This document shows, piece by piece, positions 49,460 through 59,060 of a stretch of 64,000 bases of DNA. A program made the position numbers and the translations under genes. Source of the stretch: JBGPTF01 sp041490445 (GTDB lineage Bacteria; Acidobacteriota; Terriglobia; Acidiferrales; UBA7541); contig JBGPTF010000019.1 in NCBI GenBank assembly GCA_041490445.1, positions 4,944 through 68,943 on the forward strand, in the 5' to 3' direction. Under the pieces are notes generated by a model. It did no database searches, was not told the origin of the DNA, and saw only the letters and a list, made by a program, of their open reading frames with translations. How positions within the stretch are numbered: position 1 is the stretch's first letter; each line of letters opens with the position of its first letter.

Positions 49460-52400
49460 ATGAGCGACGCCCAGCGATGTAAAGAACTGAAGAAGCAAAG
49501 TCCGAAATCCTTCGTCGAGATTCTGGCGGACGAGCTTCGGGAAATCGGCAAGCTCCGGCCGAAACGCGGCTGGCAGGATCCTCCAAAGCAAGACGGGCCA
49601 ATCCAGGATACCGGCGCTCCGCCCTGGACTCCTCCCGATGATCCGCTGAAAGATGCCGATGCAACCCTCGCGGCGGCACACCATAGCAACCTTGTCGGCC
49701 TGTCTTTCTCCGGCGGCGGCATTCGCAGTGCTACCTTCAACCTCGGCGTTCTCCAGGGCCTGGCCGACTTCGGCCTGCTGAACCGATTCGACTATCTCTC
49801 CACCGTCTCCGGCGGCGGCTACATCGGGAGCTGGCTCGCTGCCTGGATCAGCCGTCGCGGTATCAAGGACGTTGAACAGGGACTCCGCCCCGACCGCAAA
49901 CCAAACACGGATCACGCGGAGCGCGATGAAATCCGCTTCCTGCGCGAGTACAGCAATTACCTGACGCCCCGTCTCGGTTTTTTCGGCGCCGACACTTGGA
50001 CAGCGATTGTGATCTATCTCCGCAATTCCCTTCTGAATCTTGCGATTTTGATTCTCGCGATGTCCGCCGCCCTTCTGCTGCCCCGCATCGTGGTCCTCGA
50101 AACGATCGCTCTGCATCAGAGCTCCGCTGGAACTTGGTTACAATCCTATTGGGTAGCCATTTTGTTCCTCGCGTGCGCGGTTCTGTTCACCACGATGAAC
50201 ATGAGGCTTTTTGCCCGGCGGCAAACGGCTCCAAGCCCGCCGTTGTATGCGCGACAAGCCGCCATCATCGCCCTCATCGTTGTCCCGCTCCTTATTGCCG
50301 CCTGGGTTTGTGCCGCCTGGATTTGGTTTCGCGCACCCGAGGCCGGAGACTCTAGCTGGCAATGGATGGCGGCGGGGGCCGTGGTTTACGGCCTCATGTG
50401 GGTTTGCTTCGCCCTGGTTCTTCCTGCCGGTTCACAATGGCAGCCTTGGGAGCTACGCTTCTCTCGCGCCATTACGGTGGTGGCGGCATTCGGCGCGGGT
50501 TTGGTTGGCGGCGCGCTGTTTTGGGCGATTGCGAAGATTTTCGTCGTCTGGCAAGGCTTGCCCGGCGGCATCTGGCACATGGTCAGTTTCGGTCCTCCGC
50601 TTCTCATCCTGATCCTTCTCGCGGTGGCCGCGGTTCACATCGGTCTGATGGGGCGCGCCTTTCCCGACGAACGCCGGGAATGGTGCGGCCGGCTCGGCGG
50701 CTGGCTGATGATTTTCGCCATTGCTTGGGCCGCAGTTTTCGCGTTGGCCATCTATTCGCCCCTGCTGGTCATTCGGATCAAACAGTGGGTTGCCGGGCTT
50801 TCGCTGGCCTGGGTCGTTTCAACAGCGGCCGGAGTCCTCGGGGGCAGGAGCAAGAATACCGGGACCCCGGGTTCGAAGAGCCGGACTGACCTGGCGCTAT
50901 CGTTCACGCCGTACATCTTCGTTTTCGGTGCGCTGGTCGCGCTTTCCTTCGGCCTCGAAATCGCCGTGGCGAAACTGCTTAAGCCCGGACCACTTGCCGC
51001 TGATCTGCAAGCCTTTCTGAACGCCAACCCGGTCATCGCCAAAATCGGCTCCTGGCTCTGGATCGTGCCCGACAAGATCGCGTTGTGGTTTTATCATGAT
51101 CCTCTCCGCAGCGGCATCGGTGTGATCGCGGTACAAGGCCGCGACTACGTCACCGCCCACTGGAACATCCTCAACGCGACGCAAAGCGGCTGGTTACTGA
51201 TTATTCTTCTCGCTGCTATGGGCGCGGCTGCATTGCTTTCCTGGCGGGTAGACATCAACGAGTTCTCCATGAATCTGCTGTACCGCAATCGCCTGGTTCG
51301 CTGCTACCTGGGCGCGAGCCACGAACACCGCCGGCCAAACGCGTTCACTGGATTTGACCCGGCCGATGACCTCTTCCTGAAAGACCTCGTCGCCGATCGT
51401 TGTTACTCCGGCCCCTACCCCATCTTGAACGGGGCATTGAATCTGGTTGGCGGAAAAGAGATGGCGTGGCAGGAACGAAAAGCGGAATCGTTCGTAATGA
51501 CTCCGCTGCATTCCGGATTCGATGTCTGGACGGAACGACGCGATCTGGAGGAGGAAGACCGCGCCTCCGACATCAAGGAGTACGGCTTCCGACCCACCGA
51601 ATGCTTTGCCTATCCCGACGGAGGCTTCTACGTCGGTACCGCCATGTCCATCTCGGGAGCCGCGGCGAGTCCGAACATGGGGTATCACAGTTTGCCGGCT
51701 CTCTCGTTTCTCCTGACCATCTTCAACGTCCGGCTCGGTTTCTGGGCGGGGAATCCGCGGAGTGCGGATTCCTGGCAGATGCCGGGCCCTCGCGTTGGAC
51801 TTGCTTACCTTCTTAAGGAACTGTTCGGCGCGACGGACGACAACAGCGATTACGTCTATCTCTCCGACGGCGGCCATTTCGAAAACCTCGGCCTCTACGA
51901 GCTGGTCAAGCGCCGCTGCAAGTACATCATCGTGTGCGACGCCGGCGCCGATGGTGGATACGGCTTCGGAGATCTTGCGGGCGCGATCCGCAAATGCCGG
52001 GAAGATATGGGAGTCGATATCAGGATTGCGATGGACAAAATCAAGCCACACAAGCCGGAATCCAACTGTGGTTGTCACTGCGCGGTGGGCATGATTGACT
52101 ACACCAACGTGGATCCGGATCCTCGCAGCGACGAAGAGATCAAGAATGGCGTCGCCGATCCCCGGCTCGGAATTCTGGTCTATCTCAAGGCCTCTCTCAC
52201 CGGCGATGAGCCGGTGGATGTCTTGAATTACAAGACCGATCACCAAGACTTCCCGCACGAGACGACCGCCGATCAATGGTTCACCGAGTCACAATTCGAA
52301 AGCTATCGGCGGCTCGGCCAGCACGCCGCCTGCAGTTTGTTCGACAGAATCTGGAATCGGGGCGGCTTGCCCACCACGGCATTGGTTGACCGCGTCTCGT

Positions 52401-52474
52401 TGCCGAATAAGTGCAACCGCCAATTGTTCGAAGCGTTGCGTGACGCCTGGCCAGGTAACTCGGGCAATTGCTGA
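49460..52474 (+). CDS. Membrane-bound patatin-like phospholipase
   Basis: A 1004-residue protein. The patatin motifs are SGGGIRSATFNLGVLQGL near residue 83 (oxyanion hole), STVSGGGYIGSW near 115 (nucleophile Ser in the G-x-S-x-G-type position) and SDGGHFENLGLYE near 802 (catalytic Asp). Between about residues 180 and 600 lie roughly eight to ten predicted transmembrane helices, an unusual insertion between the two catalytic segments. It probably hydrolyses membrane lipids; it may cooperate with the upstream barrel protein. Cytoplasmic exposure of the active site is likely. Confidence 0.9.
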   Translation: MSDAQRCKELKKQSPKSFVEILADELREIGKLRPKRGWQDPPKQDGPIQDTGAPPWTPPDDPLKDADATLAAAHHSNLVGLSFSGGGIRSATFNLGVLQGLADFGLLNRFDYLSTVSGGGYIGSWLAAWISRRGIKDVEQGLRPDRKPNTDHAERDEIRFLREYSNYLTPRLGFFGADTWTAIVIYLRNSLLNLAILILAMSAALLLPRIVVLETIALHQSSAGTWLQSYWVAILFLACAVLFTTMNMRLFARRQTAPSPPLYARQAAIIALIVVPLLIAAWVCAAWIWFRAPEAGDSSWQWMAAGAVVYGLMWVCFALVLPAGSQWQPWELRFSRAITVVAAFGAGLVGGALFWAIAKIFVVWQGLPGGIWHMVSFGPPLLILILLAVAAVHIGLMGRAFPDERREWCGRLGGWLMIFAIAWAAVFALAIYSPLLVIRIKQWVAGLSLAWVVSTAAGVLGGRSKNTGTPGSKSRTDLALSFTPYIFVFGALVALSFGLEIAVAKLLKPGPLAADLQAFLNANPVIAKIGSWLWIVPDKIALWFYHDPLRSGIGVIAVQGRDYVTAHWNILNATQSGWLLIILLAAMGAAALLSWRVDINEFSMNLLYRNRLVRCYLGASHEHRRPNAFTGFDPADDLFLKDLVADRCYSGPYPILNGALNLVGGKEMAWQERKAESFVMTPLHSGFDVWTERRDLEEEDRASDIKEYGFRPTECFAYPDGGFYVGTAMSISGAAASPNMGYHSLPALSFLLTIFNVRLGFWAGNPRSADSWQMPGPRVGLAYLLKELFGATDDNSDYVYLSDGGHFENLGLYELVKRRCKYIIVCDAGADGGYGFGDLAGAIRKCREDMGVDIRIAMDKIKPHKPESNCGCHCAVGMIDYTNVDPDPRSDEEIKNGVADPRLGILVYLKASLTGDEPVDVLNYKTDHQDFPHETTADQWFTESQFESYRRLGQHAACSLFDRIWNRGGLPTTALVDRVSLPNKCNRQLFEALRDAWPGNSGNC

Positions 52475-52522
52475 GCCAGGCCGCAGGCTCCCGCGCTTCG
52501 CCGCGAAGCCAACAGAATTCTG

Positions 52523-52550
52523 TTGCCCCTGCCGCTCGCCGGGTTAGAAT
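52523..52550 (+). promoter_or_regulatory. Sigma-70-type promoter
   Basis: TTGCCC (52523-52528), 16-bp spacer, TAGAAT (52545-52550), 34 bp upstream of the amidohydrolase ATG at 52585. Confidence 0.5.
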
Positions 52551-52584
52551 CGCGCGTTTCCCATCCCCCCGGGAGGAGATACGA

Positions 52585-53871
52585 ATGCGCCGTGCTCTGC
52601 AATTGCTTACCGTCTGTTTTCTCGCCTCCGTAGCGTGGGCCGCGGATGCGCCAGCCGTGTACGTCCACGCGGGCAAGCTGCTGGACGTGCACTCCGGCAA
52701 GATGCTCACGGATCAAATGATTGTCATTCGCGGTGAAAAGATCGAAAGCGTCGCTCCGTTCGCCTCCGCGCTGATCCCTGGCGGCTCCACGGTCGTGGAT
52801 CTGACTCACGCCACCGTCTTGCCGGGCCTGATTGACGCCCATGACCACCTTACCGGCAACGCCACCCTGCACGGCTTCCGGGCACTCGGCGTCTCCGTAC
52901 CACGCACGACGCTCTACGGCGCAACGAACGCGCTGCGGACTCTGAATGCCGGATTCACGGCGGTCCGCAACGTCGGCGCGCCGGGCTATGCGGACGTCGC
53001 GCTGCGCGACGCGATCAACGACGGCGATCTCCCCGGCCCGCGGATGCTCGTCTCCGGCCCCGCGCTCGGGATCACCGGCGGCCACTGCGACAGCAACCTG
53101 CTCCCTGCGGAATTTCATCATCGCTCCGATGGCGTGGCAGACGGCCCCTGGGCCGCGCGGGGAAAAGTCCGCGAGGTGATCAAATACGGCGCCGATCTCA
53201 TCAAGATCTGCGCCACCGGCGGCGTCCTTTCAAAAGGCGATCAGCCGGGCACGCAGCAATACACGCTCGAGGAAATGCGGGCCATCGTGGACGAAGCCCA
53301 CCGGCTCGGCCGCAAGGTCGCCGCGCACGCGCACGGCACCGACGGCATCAAAGCCGCGATCGAGGCCGGCGTGGATTCCGTCGAGCATGCGAGCCTGATT
53401 GACGACGCGGGGATCGAACTCGCGAAGCAGCACGGCACGTACCTGGTGATGGACATCTACAACGACGATTACATCCTCGGCCAGGGCGCTGCCGCTGGAA
53501 TGTTGCCGGAATCGATCGAAAAGGAGCGCAAGATCGGCCGCTTGCAGCGTGAAAATTTCGCGCGCGCCCAGCGCGCCGGCGTGAAGATGGCGTTCGGCAC
53601 CGACGGCGGCGTCTATCCGCACGGCGATAACTCCCGGCAGTTCGCCTACATGGTGAAATTCGGCATGACGCCGCTCCAAGCCATCCAGGCCGCAACGATC
53701 AACGCCGCCGACCTGCTCGGCTGGTCCGACCGCGTAGGAGCGATCGAACCCGGAAAGTTCGGCGACCTGATCGCCGTGAACGGCGATCCCCTGAACGACG
53801 TTCGGGTGCTCGAGCACGTCGAGTTTGTGATGAAGGGCGGGCAGGTGGTCCGCAATGATTTCAGCCACTGA
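52585..53871 (+). CDS. Secreted amidohydrolase, tandem copy A
   Basis: A 428-residue exported metal-dependent hydrolase from ATG 52585 (GGGAGGAG upstream). Signal peptide MRRALQLLTVCFLASVAWA. Metal ligands are in DAHDHL (near residue 93), the carboxylated-Lys candidate in YGADLIKICATGG, HAHG near residue 250, and GTDGG near 340. The family includes Xaa-Pro/Xaa-Arg dipeptidases and imidazolonepropionase-like enzymes; dipeptide cleavage is a plausible role. It lies 22 bp upstream of its paralogue. Confidence 0.9.
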   Translation: MRRALQLLTVCFLASVAWAADAPAVYVHAGKLLDVHSGKMLTDQMIVIRGEKIESVAPFASALIPGGSTVVDLTHATVLPGLIDAHDHLTGNATLHGFRALGVSVPRTTLYGATNALRTLNAGFTAVRNVGAPGYADVALRDAINDGDLPGPRMLVSGPALGITGGHCDSNLLPAEFHHRSDGVADGPWAARGKVREVIKYGADLIKICATGGVLSKGDQPGTQQYTLEEMRAIVDEAHRLGRKVAAHAHGTDGIKAAIEAGVDSVEHASLIDDAGIELAKQHGTYLVMDIYNDDYILGQGAAAGMLPESIEKERKIGRLQRENFARAQRAGVKMAFGTDGGVYPHGDNSRQFAYMVKFGMTPLQAIQAATINAADLLGWSDRVGAIEPGKFGDLIAVNGDPLNDVRVLEHVEFVMKGGQVVRNDFSH

Positions 53872-53893
53872 TGCAAGAAAGCGAGGAGGAATG

Positions 53894-55195
53894 ATGCGTC
53901 GCTTACTTCTGGCATGCGCAGTTGCGTTACTTTCGGGCGCGGCATGGGCTCAATCCGTTCCATCCATGCAATACATCCTGGCAGGAAAACTCGTGGACGT
54001 CCGTTCGGGGAAGCTCCTCACGGACCAGGTGATCGTCATCAACGGCGAGCGGATCGAGCGCGTCGCGCCAAAGGGCGAGGTGCAGATTCCGTCGGGCGCG
54101 AAGGTAATTGACCTGAGCAACGCCACCGTCTTACCGGGCTTGATTGACGCGCATACGCACCTTTTCCTGACGGGTGAATCCCACGGTCGGTACGATGAGC
54201 AACTCCTGAAAGAATCGTGGCAATACCGGACCATCGAAGCGGTTCTGAACGCGAAGCGCGACCTCGAGGCGGGCTTCACGGCGATGCGCGACGTCGAGAC
54301 CGAAGGCGCCATGTACAGCGACGTGGATGTCCGCAATGCCATTGATCGCGGCCTGATCCCCGGCCCGCGCCTGCAAGTGGTCACGCGCGCGATTTCCACC
54401 ACCGGCGGCTACCCGCTCGAAGGATATTCCCCCGAAGTTCTCGTGCCGTCGGGCGTGCAGATTGTGGACGGCCCCGAGGCCGCTCGGAAGGCGGTCCGGG
54501 AACAGATCAAATACGGCGCCGACTTGATCAAAATCTATGGGACGCATCGGTATCACTTCACGCCCGACGGCCATCTCGTGAGCATCCCGACGTTCACGCT
54601 CGACGAAACCAAAGTCATCGTCAACGAAGCCCATCGCGAAGGCGTGAAAGTAGCTTGCCACGCCTACGGCGGCGAAGGGCTCCACAATTGCATCGATGCG
54701 GGTGTGGATTCGATCGAGCATGGGCTCGACCTCGATGACGCGTCCATCGACAAAATGGTGCAGAAAGGGATTTACCTGGTGCCGACGCTGTACGTCTATG
54801 AATTCGAGCCCGAAGAGGACCTCGCCGCGACCGGAGGAAAAACCAGCCGCGCGCGAATCCACGAAGTGAGCTTCCGCAAGGCTGTCGCCCGGGGCGTGAA
54901 GATTGCCTTTGGAACGGATGCCGGCCCATTCCCGCACGGCACCCAGGCGAAAGAATTCGAATACATGACGAGTTTTGGTATGTCGCCCATCGCGGCGATC
55001 GACACCGCCACGCTCGAAGCGGCGTCGCTCATGGGCTGGGCTGACCGGATCGGTTCCATTGAGGCAGGCAAGTTCGCGGACATCATCGCGGTCGCAGGAA
55101 ATCCGCTCGACGACATCACCCAACTCGAGCGCGTGAAATTCGTGATGAAGGGCGGCGTCGCGGTCCGCAACGATTGGAGCCACCCGGCGCAGTAG
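53894..55195 (+). CDS. Secreted amidohydrolase, tandem copy B
   Basis: A 433-residue paralogue of copy A with the same architecture: signal peptide (MRRLLLACAVALLSGAAWA), the DAHTHL metal motif, YGADLIKIYGTHRYHF, HAYGGEG and GTDAGPFPHG. The two proteins share long identical stretches, for example in the first 70 residues of the mature domain, so the pair arose by tandem duplication and then diverged. The ATG at 53894 is 4 nt from AGGAGG and is preferred over the one at 53891. Confidence 0.9.
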   Translation: MRRLLLACAVALLSGAAWAQSVPSMQYILAGKLVDVRSGKLLTDQVIVINGERIERVAPKGEVQIPSGAKVIDLSNATVLPGLIDAHTHLFLTGESHGRYDEQLLKESWQYRTIEAVLNAKRDLEAGFTAMRDVETEGAMYSDVDVRNAIDRGLIPGPRLQVVTRAISTTGGYPLEGYSPEVLVPSGVQIVDGPEAARKAVREQIKYGADLIKIYGTHRYHFTPDGHLVSIPTFTLDETKVIVNEAHREGVKVACHAYGGEGLHNCIDAGVDSIEHGLDLDDASIDKMVQKGIYLVPTLYVYEFEPEEDLAATGGKTSRARIHEVSFRKAVARGVKIAFGTDAGPFPHGTQAKEFEYMTSFGMSPIAAIDTATLEAASLMGWADRIGSIEAGKFADIIAVAGNPLDDITQLERVKFVMKGGVAVRNDWSHPAQ

Positions 55196-55263
55196 CAAGC
55201 GCCGCGTGACAATCGAACGCCGTCTTTCCGTACCCGACGCTCTCAGGGTGGGACTTCCCCAGG

Positions 55264-56577
55264 TCAATCCGCAGGGACGGAAGCAATCGCAGCAAGGCTC
55301 GCGCGGCAAGCGGTGATCGTGCGGGCGATATCCTGCTCGGAATGGGCCGCCGAAACAAACAGGGCTTCGAATTGCGATGGCGGCAGGAAGATGCCCTGTT
55401 CGAGCATCGAAGAAAAAAAGGCAGCGAAGCGGCCGGCATTGGACTTCTTCGCGTCCGAATAGTTCCGCACCGGCCCATCCGCGAAGAACAGGGTGAGCAG
55501 CGATCCAGCCACCTGCACGACGCCCGGCGTGCCGGATTCTTGCAAGGCGCCGCGAATTCCTTCGCTGAGTCGCGAGGCCTTCCCGTCCAGTTCCTCGTAG
55601 AAGTGCTGCCGTGATTCGATCTGGCGCAACGTCTCCACTCCTGCGCGCATGGCAAGCGGATTTCCGGAGAGCGTTCCCGCCTGATAGACCGGGCCGAGCG
55701 GCGCGACCATCCGCATGCTCTCGCGGCGCCCGCCATACGCCGCCACCGGCAGGCCCCCGCCGATAATCTTTCCCAGCGTGGTGAGATCCGGTTGGACGTG
55801 AAACACGCTCTGCGCCCCGCCGAACCCGAGCCGGAATCCGGTGATTACTTCGTCGAAGATGAGGAGCGCGCCTTCGCGCTGCGTGAGGTCGCGAAGGCCC
55901 TGGAGAAATCCGCTCGCAGGCGGGACAACTCCCATATTCGCTGCCACCGGTTCCACAATCACCGCCGCGATCTTGCCGCGATGAGCCGCGAATGCCTTCT
56001 CGGCCGCCGCAAGGTCGTTGTACGGCACATTTAGGGTAAGTCGGGCAAATTCAGCAGGGACCCCGGGGCTTGCTGAAATCCCCAGCGTCGCAAGCCCCGA
56101 GCCCGCTTGGGACAGAAAACTGTCGGCGTGTCCGTGGTAGCAGCCTTCGCATTTCACAATCAGGTCGCGCTTTGTGAACGCCCGCGCCAGCCGAATGGCG
56201 CTCATGGTGGCTTCGGTGCCCGAGCTGACGAAGCGGATCATTTCCATCGAGGGCACTGCGCGAGCGATTTTTTCGCCCAGCTCGATTTCAAGTTCGTTCG
56301 TCATGCCGTAGCTGGTGCCGCGCGCGGCCTGCTCCTGCACCGCGGCGGTGACGGCCGCGTCCGCATGGCCCAGGATCATCGCGCCCCAGGAGCAAACATA
56401 GTCAAGGTACTCGCGCCCGTCGGCATCGAAGAGGCGCGCGCCCCGAGCGCGATCAATGATGAGCGGCTGGCCCCCAACGGCCTTGAACGCCCGCACGGGG
56501 CTGTTCACGCCGCCGACAAGGATTTTTTTTCCACGTTCGAAGATCTCTGCCGAACGTGGACGGGGATGGGAAGGCAT
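55264..56577 (-). CDS. hemL: Glutamate-1-semialdehyde 2,1-aminomutase
   Basis: The 437-residue PLP enzyme converts glutamate 1-semialdehyde to 5-aminolevulinate, the last step of the C5 route. The PLP lysine lies in TTLGKIIGGGLPVAAYGG; other family segments are FVSSGTEATMSAIRLAR and IFDEVITGFRLG. It belongs to the same biosynthetic set as hemA, hemC, hemD and hemB at 57.3-61.3 kb but is cut off from them by the DinB gene on the other strand. Confidence 0.97.
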   Translation of the reverse strand: MPSHPRPRSAEIFERGKKILVGGVNSPVRAFKAVGGQPLIIDRARGARLFDADGREYLDYVCSWGAMILGHADAAVTAAVQEQAARGTSYGMTNELEIELGEKIARAVPSMEMIRFVSSGTEATMSAIRLARAFTKRDLIVKCEGCYHGHADSFLSQAGSGLATLGISASPGVPAEFARLTLNVPYNDLAAAEKAFAAHRGKIAAVIVEPVAANMGVVPPASGFLQGLRDLTQREGALLIFDEVITGFRLGFGGAQSVFHVQPDLTTLGKIIGGGLPVAAYGGRRESMRMVAPLGPVYQAGTLSGNPLAMRAGVETLRQIESRQHFYEELDGKASRLSEGIRGALQESGTPGVVQVAGSLLTLFFADGPVRNYSDAKKSNAGRFAAFFSSMLEQGIFLPPSQFEALFVSAAHSEQDIARTITACRASLAAIASVPAD

Positions 56578-56691
56578 TGTCTCTCTGCCACCTTGTATGG
56601 TTGGCTCTCGATGGTGAATGCTTATAACATACGGCCGCGAGTTAGATGGCCATTAGAAATCCGGATTACGGTTCCTCGCAATCCTCACCCC

Positions 56692-56721
56692 TTGCGTATC
56701 CAAATCTCGAGGATGCATAAT
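56692..56721 (+). promoter_or_regulatory. Putative promoter of the DinB-like gene
   Basis: TTGCGT (56692-56697), 18-bp spacer, CATAAT (56716-56721). The ATG at 56728 starts only 6 nt after, so the transcript would be leaderless. Confidence 0.45.
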
Positions 56722-56727
56722 CCGCCC

Positions 56728-57276
56728 ATGGCCCACGAACTCACAACATCGTATGTGAAAGAGGCCGTGGTCATCTTCCACCAATACAAACGCCTCGCCG
56801 AGCGTGCGATGGAACAGATCCCGGATGAGGCGCTGACAACCACACTGGCTGCGGAATCGAACTCCATTGCCACCATCGTCAAGCACATGGCAGGAAACAT
56901 GCGCTCGCGCTGGACATACTTCCTGACGACGGACGGTGAAAAACCTGACCGAAACCGCGACAGCGAGTTCGAAGCGCCGCCACGCACGCGCGCTGAAGTG
57001 TTGACGACGTGGGAGGAAGGCTGGAACCACGTGTTTGCAACGCTCGCGGCGCTGGCGGATTCTGATCTGGCGCGCACCGTGACGATCCGCGGAGAGCCCC
57101 ATTCGGTGATGCAGGCGATCAATCGCCAGGTCGCTCATTATTCCTATCACGTCGGGCAGATCGTATATCTCGCAAAACACATCGCGAGCGATCGCTGGAG
57201 CACCCTGACCGTGCCGCGCGGGAAATCCACCGAATTCAATGCTCGCGTCGCTTCCGGCCAAGCCTCGCAACGCTAA
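56728..57276 (+). CDS. DinB/DUF1572-type protein
   Basis: A 182-residue four-helix protein of the DinB superfamily, closest in pattern to DUF1572. Metal-binding histidines are plausible in IVKHMAGNMRSRW (first) and INRQVAHYSYHVGQIVYL (second and third). The catalytic role is unknown. Its 3' end overlaps the hemB stop by 4 bp in convergent orientation. A longer frame to 56107 is a shadow of hemL. Confidence 0.85.
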   Translation: MAHELTTSYVKEAVVIFHQYKRLAERAMEQIPDEALTTTLAAESNSIATIVKHMAGNMRSRWTYFLTTDGEKPDRNRDSEFEAPPRTRAEVLTTWEEGWNHVFATLAALADSDLARTVTIRGEPHSVMQAINRQVAHYSYHVGQIVYLAKHIASDRWSTLTVPRGKSTEFNARVASGQASQR

Positions 57277-58250
57277 CAAGTCTTGAGCCAGCGAGCGACG
57301 TCCTTCGCGTGATACGTCAGGATGACGCTGGCGCCCGCGCGCTGGATCCCGGTCAGGAGTTCCAGCACGACACGCTTTTCATCGAGCCAGCCGTTTTTCG
57401 CCGCCGCTTTCACCATCGAGTATTCGCCGCTCACGTTGTACGCCGCGACCGGCACGTCAAAGCGCTGGCGCACTCGCGCGATGATGTCGAGATACGGTAA
57501 CGCGGGCTTGACCATCACCATGTCCGCGCCTTCTTCAAGGTCGAGCTCCACCTCGCGCAGCGCCTCCCGCGCGTTTGCCGGGTCCATTTGATAGCTGCGG
57601 CGGTCGCCGAACTGCGGCGCGGATTCCGCCGCTTCGCGGAACGGCCCGTAAAACCCGGAACAGTATTTCGCGGCGTAGGAAAGAATCGCGACGTCGGCGA
57701 AGCCCGCGCCATCCAGCCGCCGACGGATGGCCGCCACGCGACCATCCATCATGTCCGAGGGCGCGACGATGTCCGCGCCGGCGCGGGCGTGCGAGAGCGC
57801 CTCATCCGCCAGGATTTCGACCGTGGGATCGTTCAGCACTTCGCCGTCTTTCACGACGCCGCAGTGCCCGTGGCTCGTGTATTCACACAGACAAACATCG
57901 GTGATCACGAGGAGATTCAGCTTGGCTTTTTTGATGGCGCCGATCGCGCGCTGTACGACGCCGTGCGCGACCAGGGCTTCGGAACCTCTTTCGTCTTTCC
58001 GTTCGGGGATGCCGAACAGAATCACGCCGGGAATGCCCAGATCAGCGACTTCGCGGCAGTCTTCCACGAGTTGATCCACCGATTGCTGGTACACCCCGGG
58101 CATCGAGCCCACTTCTTTGCGCACCTTGCTGCCGGGGCACACGAACATCGGATAGATCAGCCCGCTCGTCGTCAGGCGCGTCTCCCGCACGAAGCTGCGA
58201 ATGGCTTCGCTGCGGCGGAGGCGGCGTGGGCGATGGGTCGGAAACGTCAT
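57273..58250 (-). CDS. hemB: Porphobilinogen synthase (5-aminolevulinate dehydratase)
   Basis: A 325-residue enzyme that condenses two 5-aminolevulinate molecules. The zinc-binding cysteines are in DVCLCEYTSHGHCG, and the two active-site lysines in SYAAKYCSGFYGPFR and MVKPALPYLD. The start overlaps the hemD stop by 4 bp (ATGA). It is the last gene of the hemX-A-C-D-B operon. Confidence 0.97.
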   Translation of the reverse strand: MTFPTHRPRRLRRSEAIRSFVRETRLTTSGLIYPMFVCPGSKVRKEVGSMPGVYQQSVDQLVEDCREVADLGIPGVILFGIPERKDERGSEALVAHGVVQRAIGAIKKAKLNLLVITDVCLCEYTSHGHCGVVKDGEVLNDPTVEILADEALSHARAGADIVAPSDMMDGRVAAIRRRLDGAGFADVAILSYAAKYCSGFYGPFREAAESAPQFGDRRSYQMDPANAREALREVELDLEEGADMVMVKPALPYLDIIARVRQRFDVPVAAYNVSGEYSMVKAAAKNGWLDEKRVVLELLTGIQRAGASVILTYHAKDVARWLKTC

Positions 58251-59059
58251 GGGGTTTTCACTCCTGCATGTTGTTCAAAAAAGCGCGCGATGGCAAGGGC
58301 CAACCCCGCGGAGGTTGATTCCGTGGCCTGGATCGCCACGGGGAATCCTGCGTCCGCGATCGCGCCCGCCGTTGTTGGCCCGATCGCGGCGAAATGAACT
58401 CGCCGAGCCACCGCATCCAGCTCCTCGGCGGAGAGAAACTCCGCAAAGTTGTGAAATGCGGAGGGGCTCGCAAAGGTTACGACGTCTGCCTCTCCCGCGC
58501 GAATCCGCGCCAACTCGCTGCTCGAGATCGCCACGGGCTCGAGCGTGCGATACGCAACCACGTCGGTTACTTCGGCGCCTGCGGCGCGCAACGCTGTCGG
58601 AAGATCGGCGCCCGCCCGGTCGCTGCGCGGCAATAGGATTTTCCCGCCCGCGAAGGAATCGCGCAACTCCGCTGCAAGGGCGCTCCCGCGATGCTCTGCG
58701 GCAACGCGATCCACGCGGAGGCCGAATTCGGCCGCTGCCTGGGCCGTAGCAGGGCCCACCGCCGCGACTTTGACTTTGGGCGGCAAAGCAGCGCAATTCA
58801 CTCCGAGAGGGCGGCACCGCCGGGTGAAATAACGGACCGCGTTCCGGCTCGTGAACACGATCCAGTCAAACTCAGCCACTTGCCCGAGAGCCGCATCGAG
58901 TCCTGCGTAGCTCACGGGATCCGCCGAGGCGACCGTAGGCAGCAGCAGAACTTCCGCGCCGAACTGCTCCAGCTCGCGAATCAGGTCCTGCGCCTGCTCC
59001 GGTGCGCGCGTCACCACCACACGCTTCCCTGCCAGCGGCTTGGTCTTGTCATTGGACAT
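58247..59059 (-). CDS. hemD: Uroporphyrinogen-III synthase
   Basis: A 270-residue enzyme that cyclises hydroxymethylbilane with ring-D inversion. The sequence is divergent, as usual for HemD, but shows the two-domain pattern with KRVVVTRAPEQAQDLIRELE at the start, DWIVFTSRNAVRYF and ADVVTFASPSAFHNFAEFL. Identification is supported by its place between hemC and hemB. It starts 1 bp after the hemC stop. Confidence 0.93.
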   Translation of the reverse strand: MSNDKTKPLAGKRVVVTRAPEQAQDLIRELEQFGAEVLLLPTVASADPVSYAGLDAALGQVAEFDWIVFTSRNAVRYFTRRCRPLGVNCAALPPKVKVAAVGPATAQAAAEFGLRVDRVAAEHRGSALAAELRDSFAGGKILLPRSDRAGADLPTALRAAGAEVTDVVAYRTLEPVAISSSELARIRAGEADVVTFASPSAFHNFAEFLSAEELDAVARRVHFAAIGPTTAGAIADAGFPVAIQATESTSAGLALAIARFFEQHAGVKTP

Positions 59060-59060
59060 T

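Noticed and set aside
56107..56727. N-terminal extension of the DinB-like gene
   Set aside because: It runs opposite hemL; the family pattern begins at the ATG 56728, directly after a promoter-like element.
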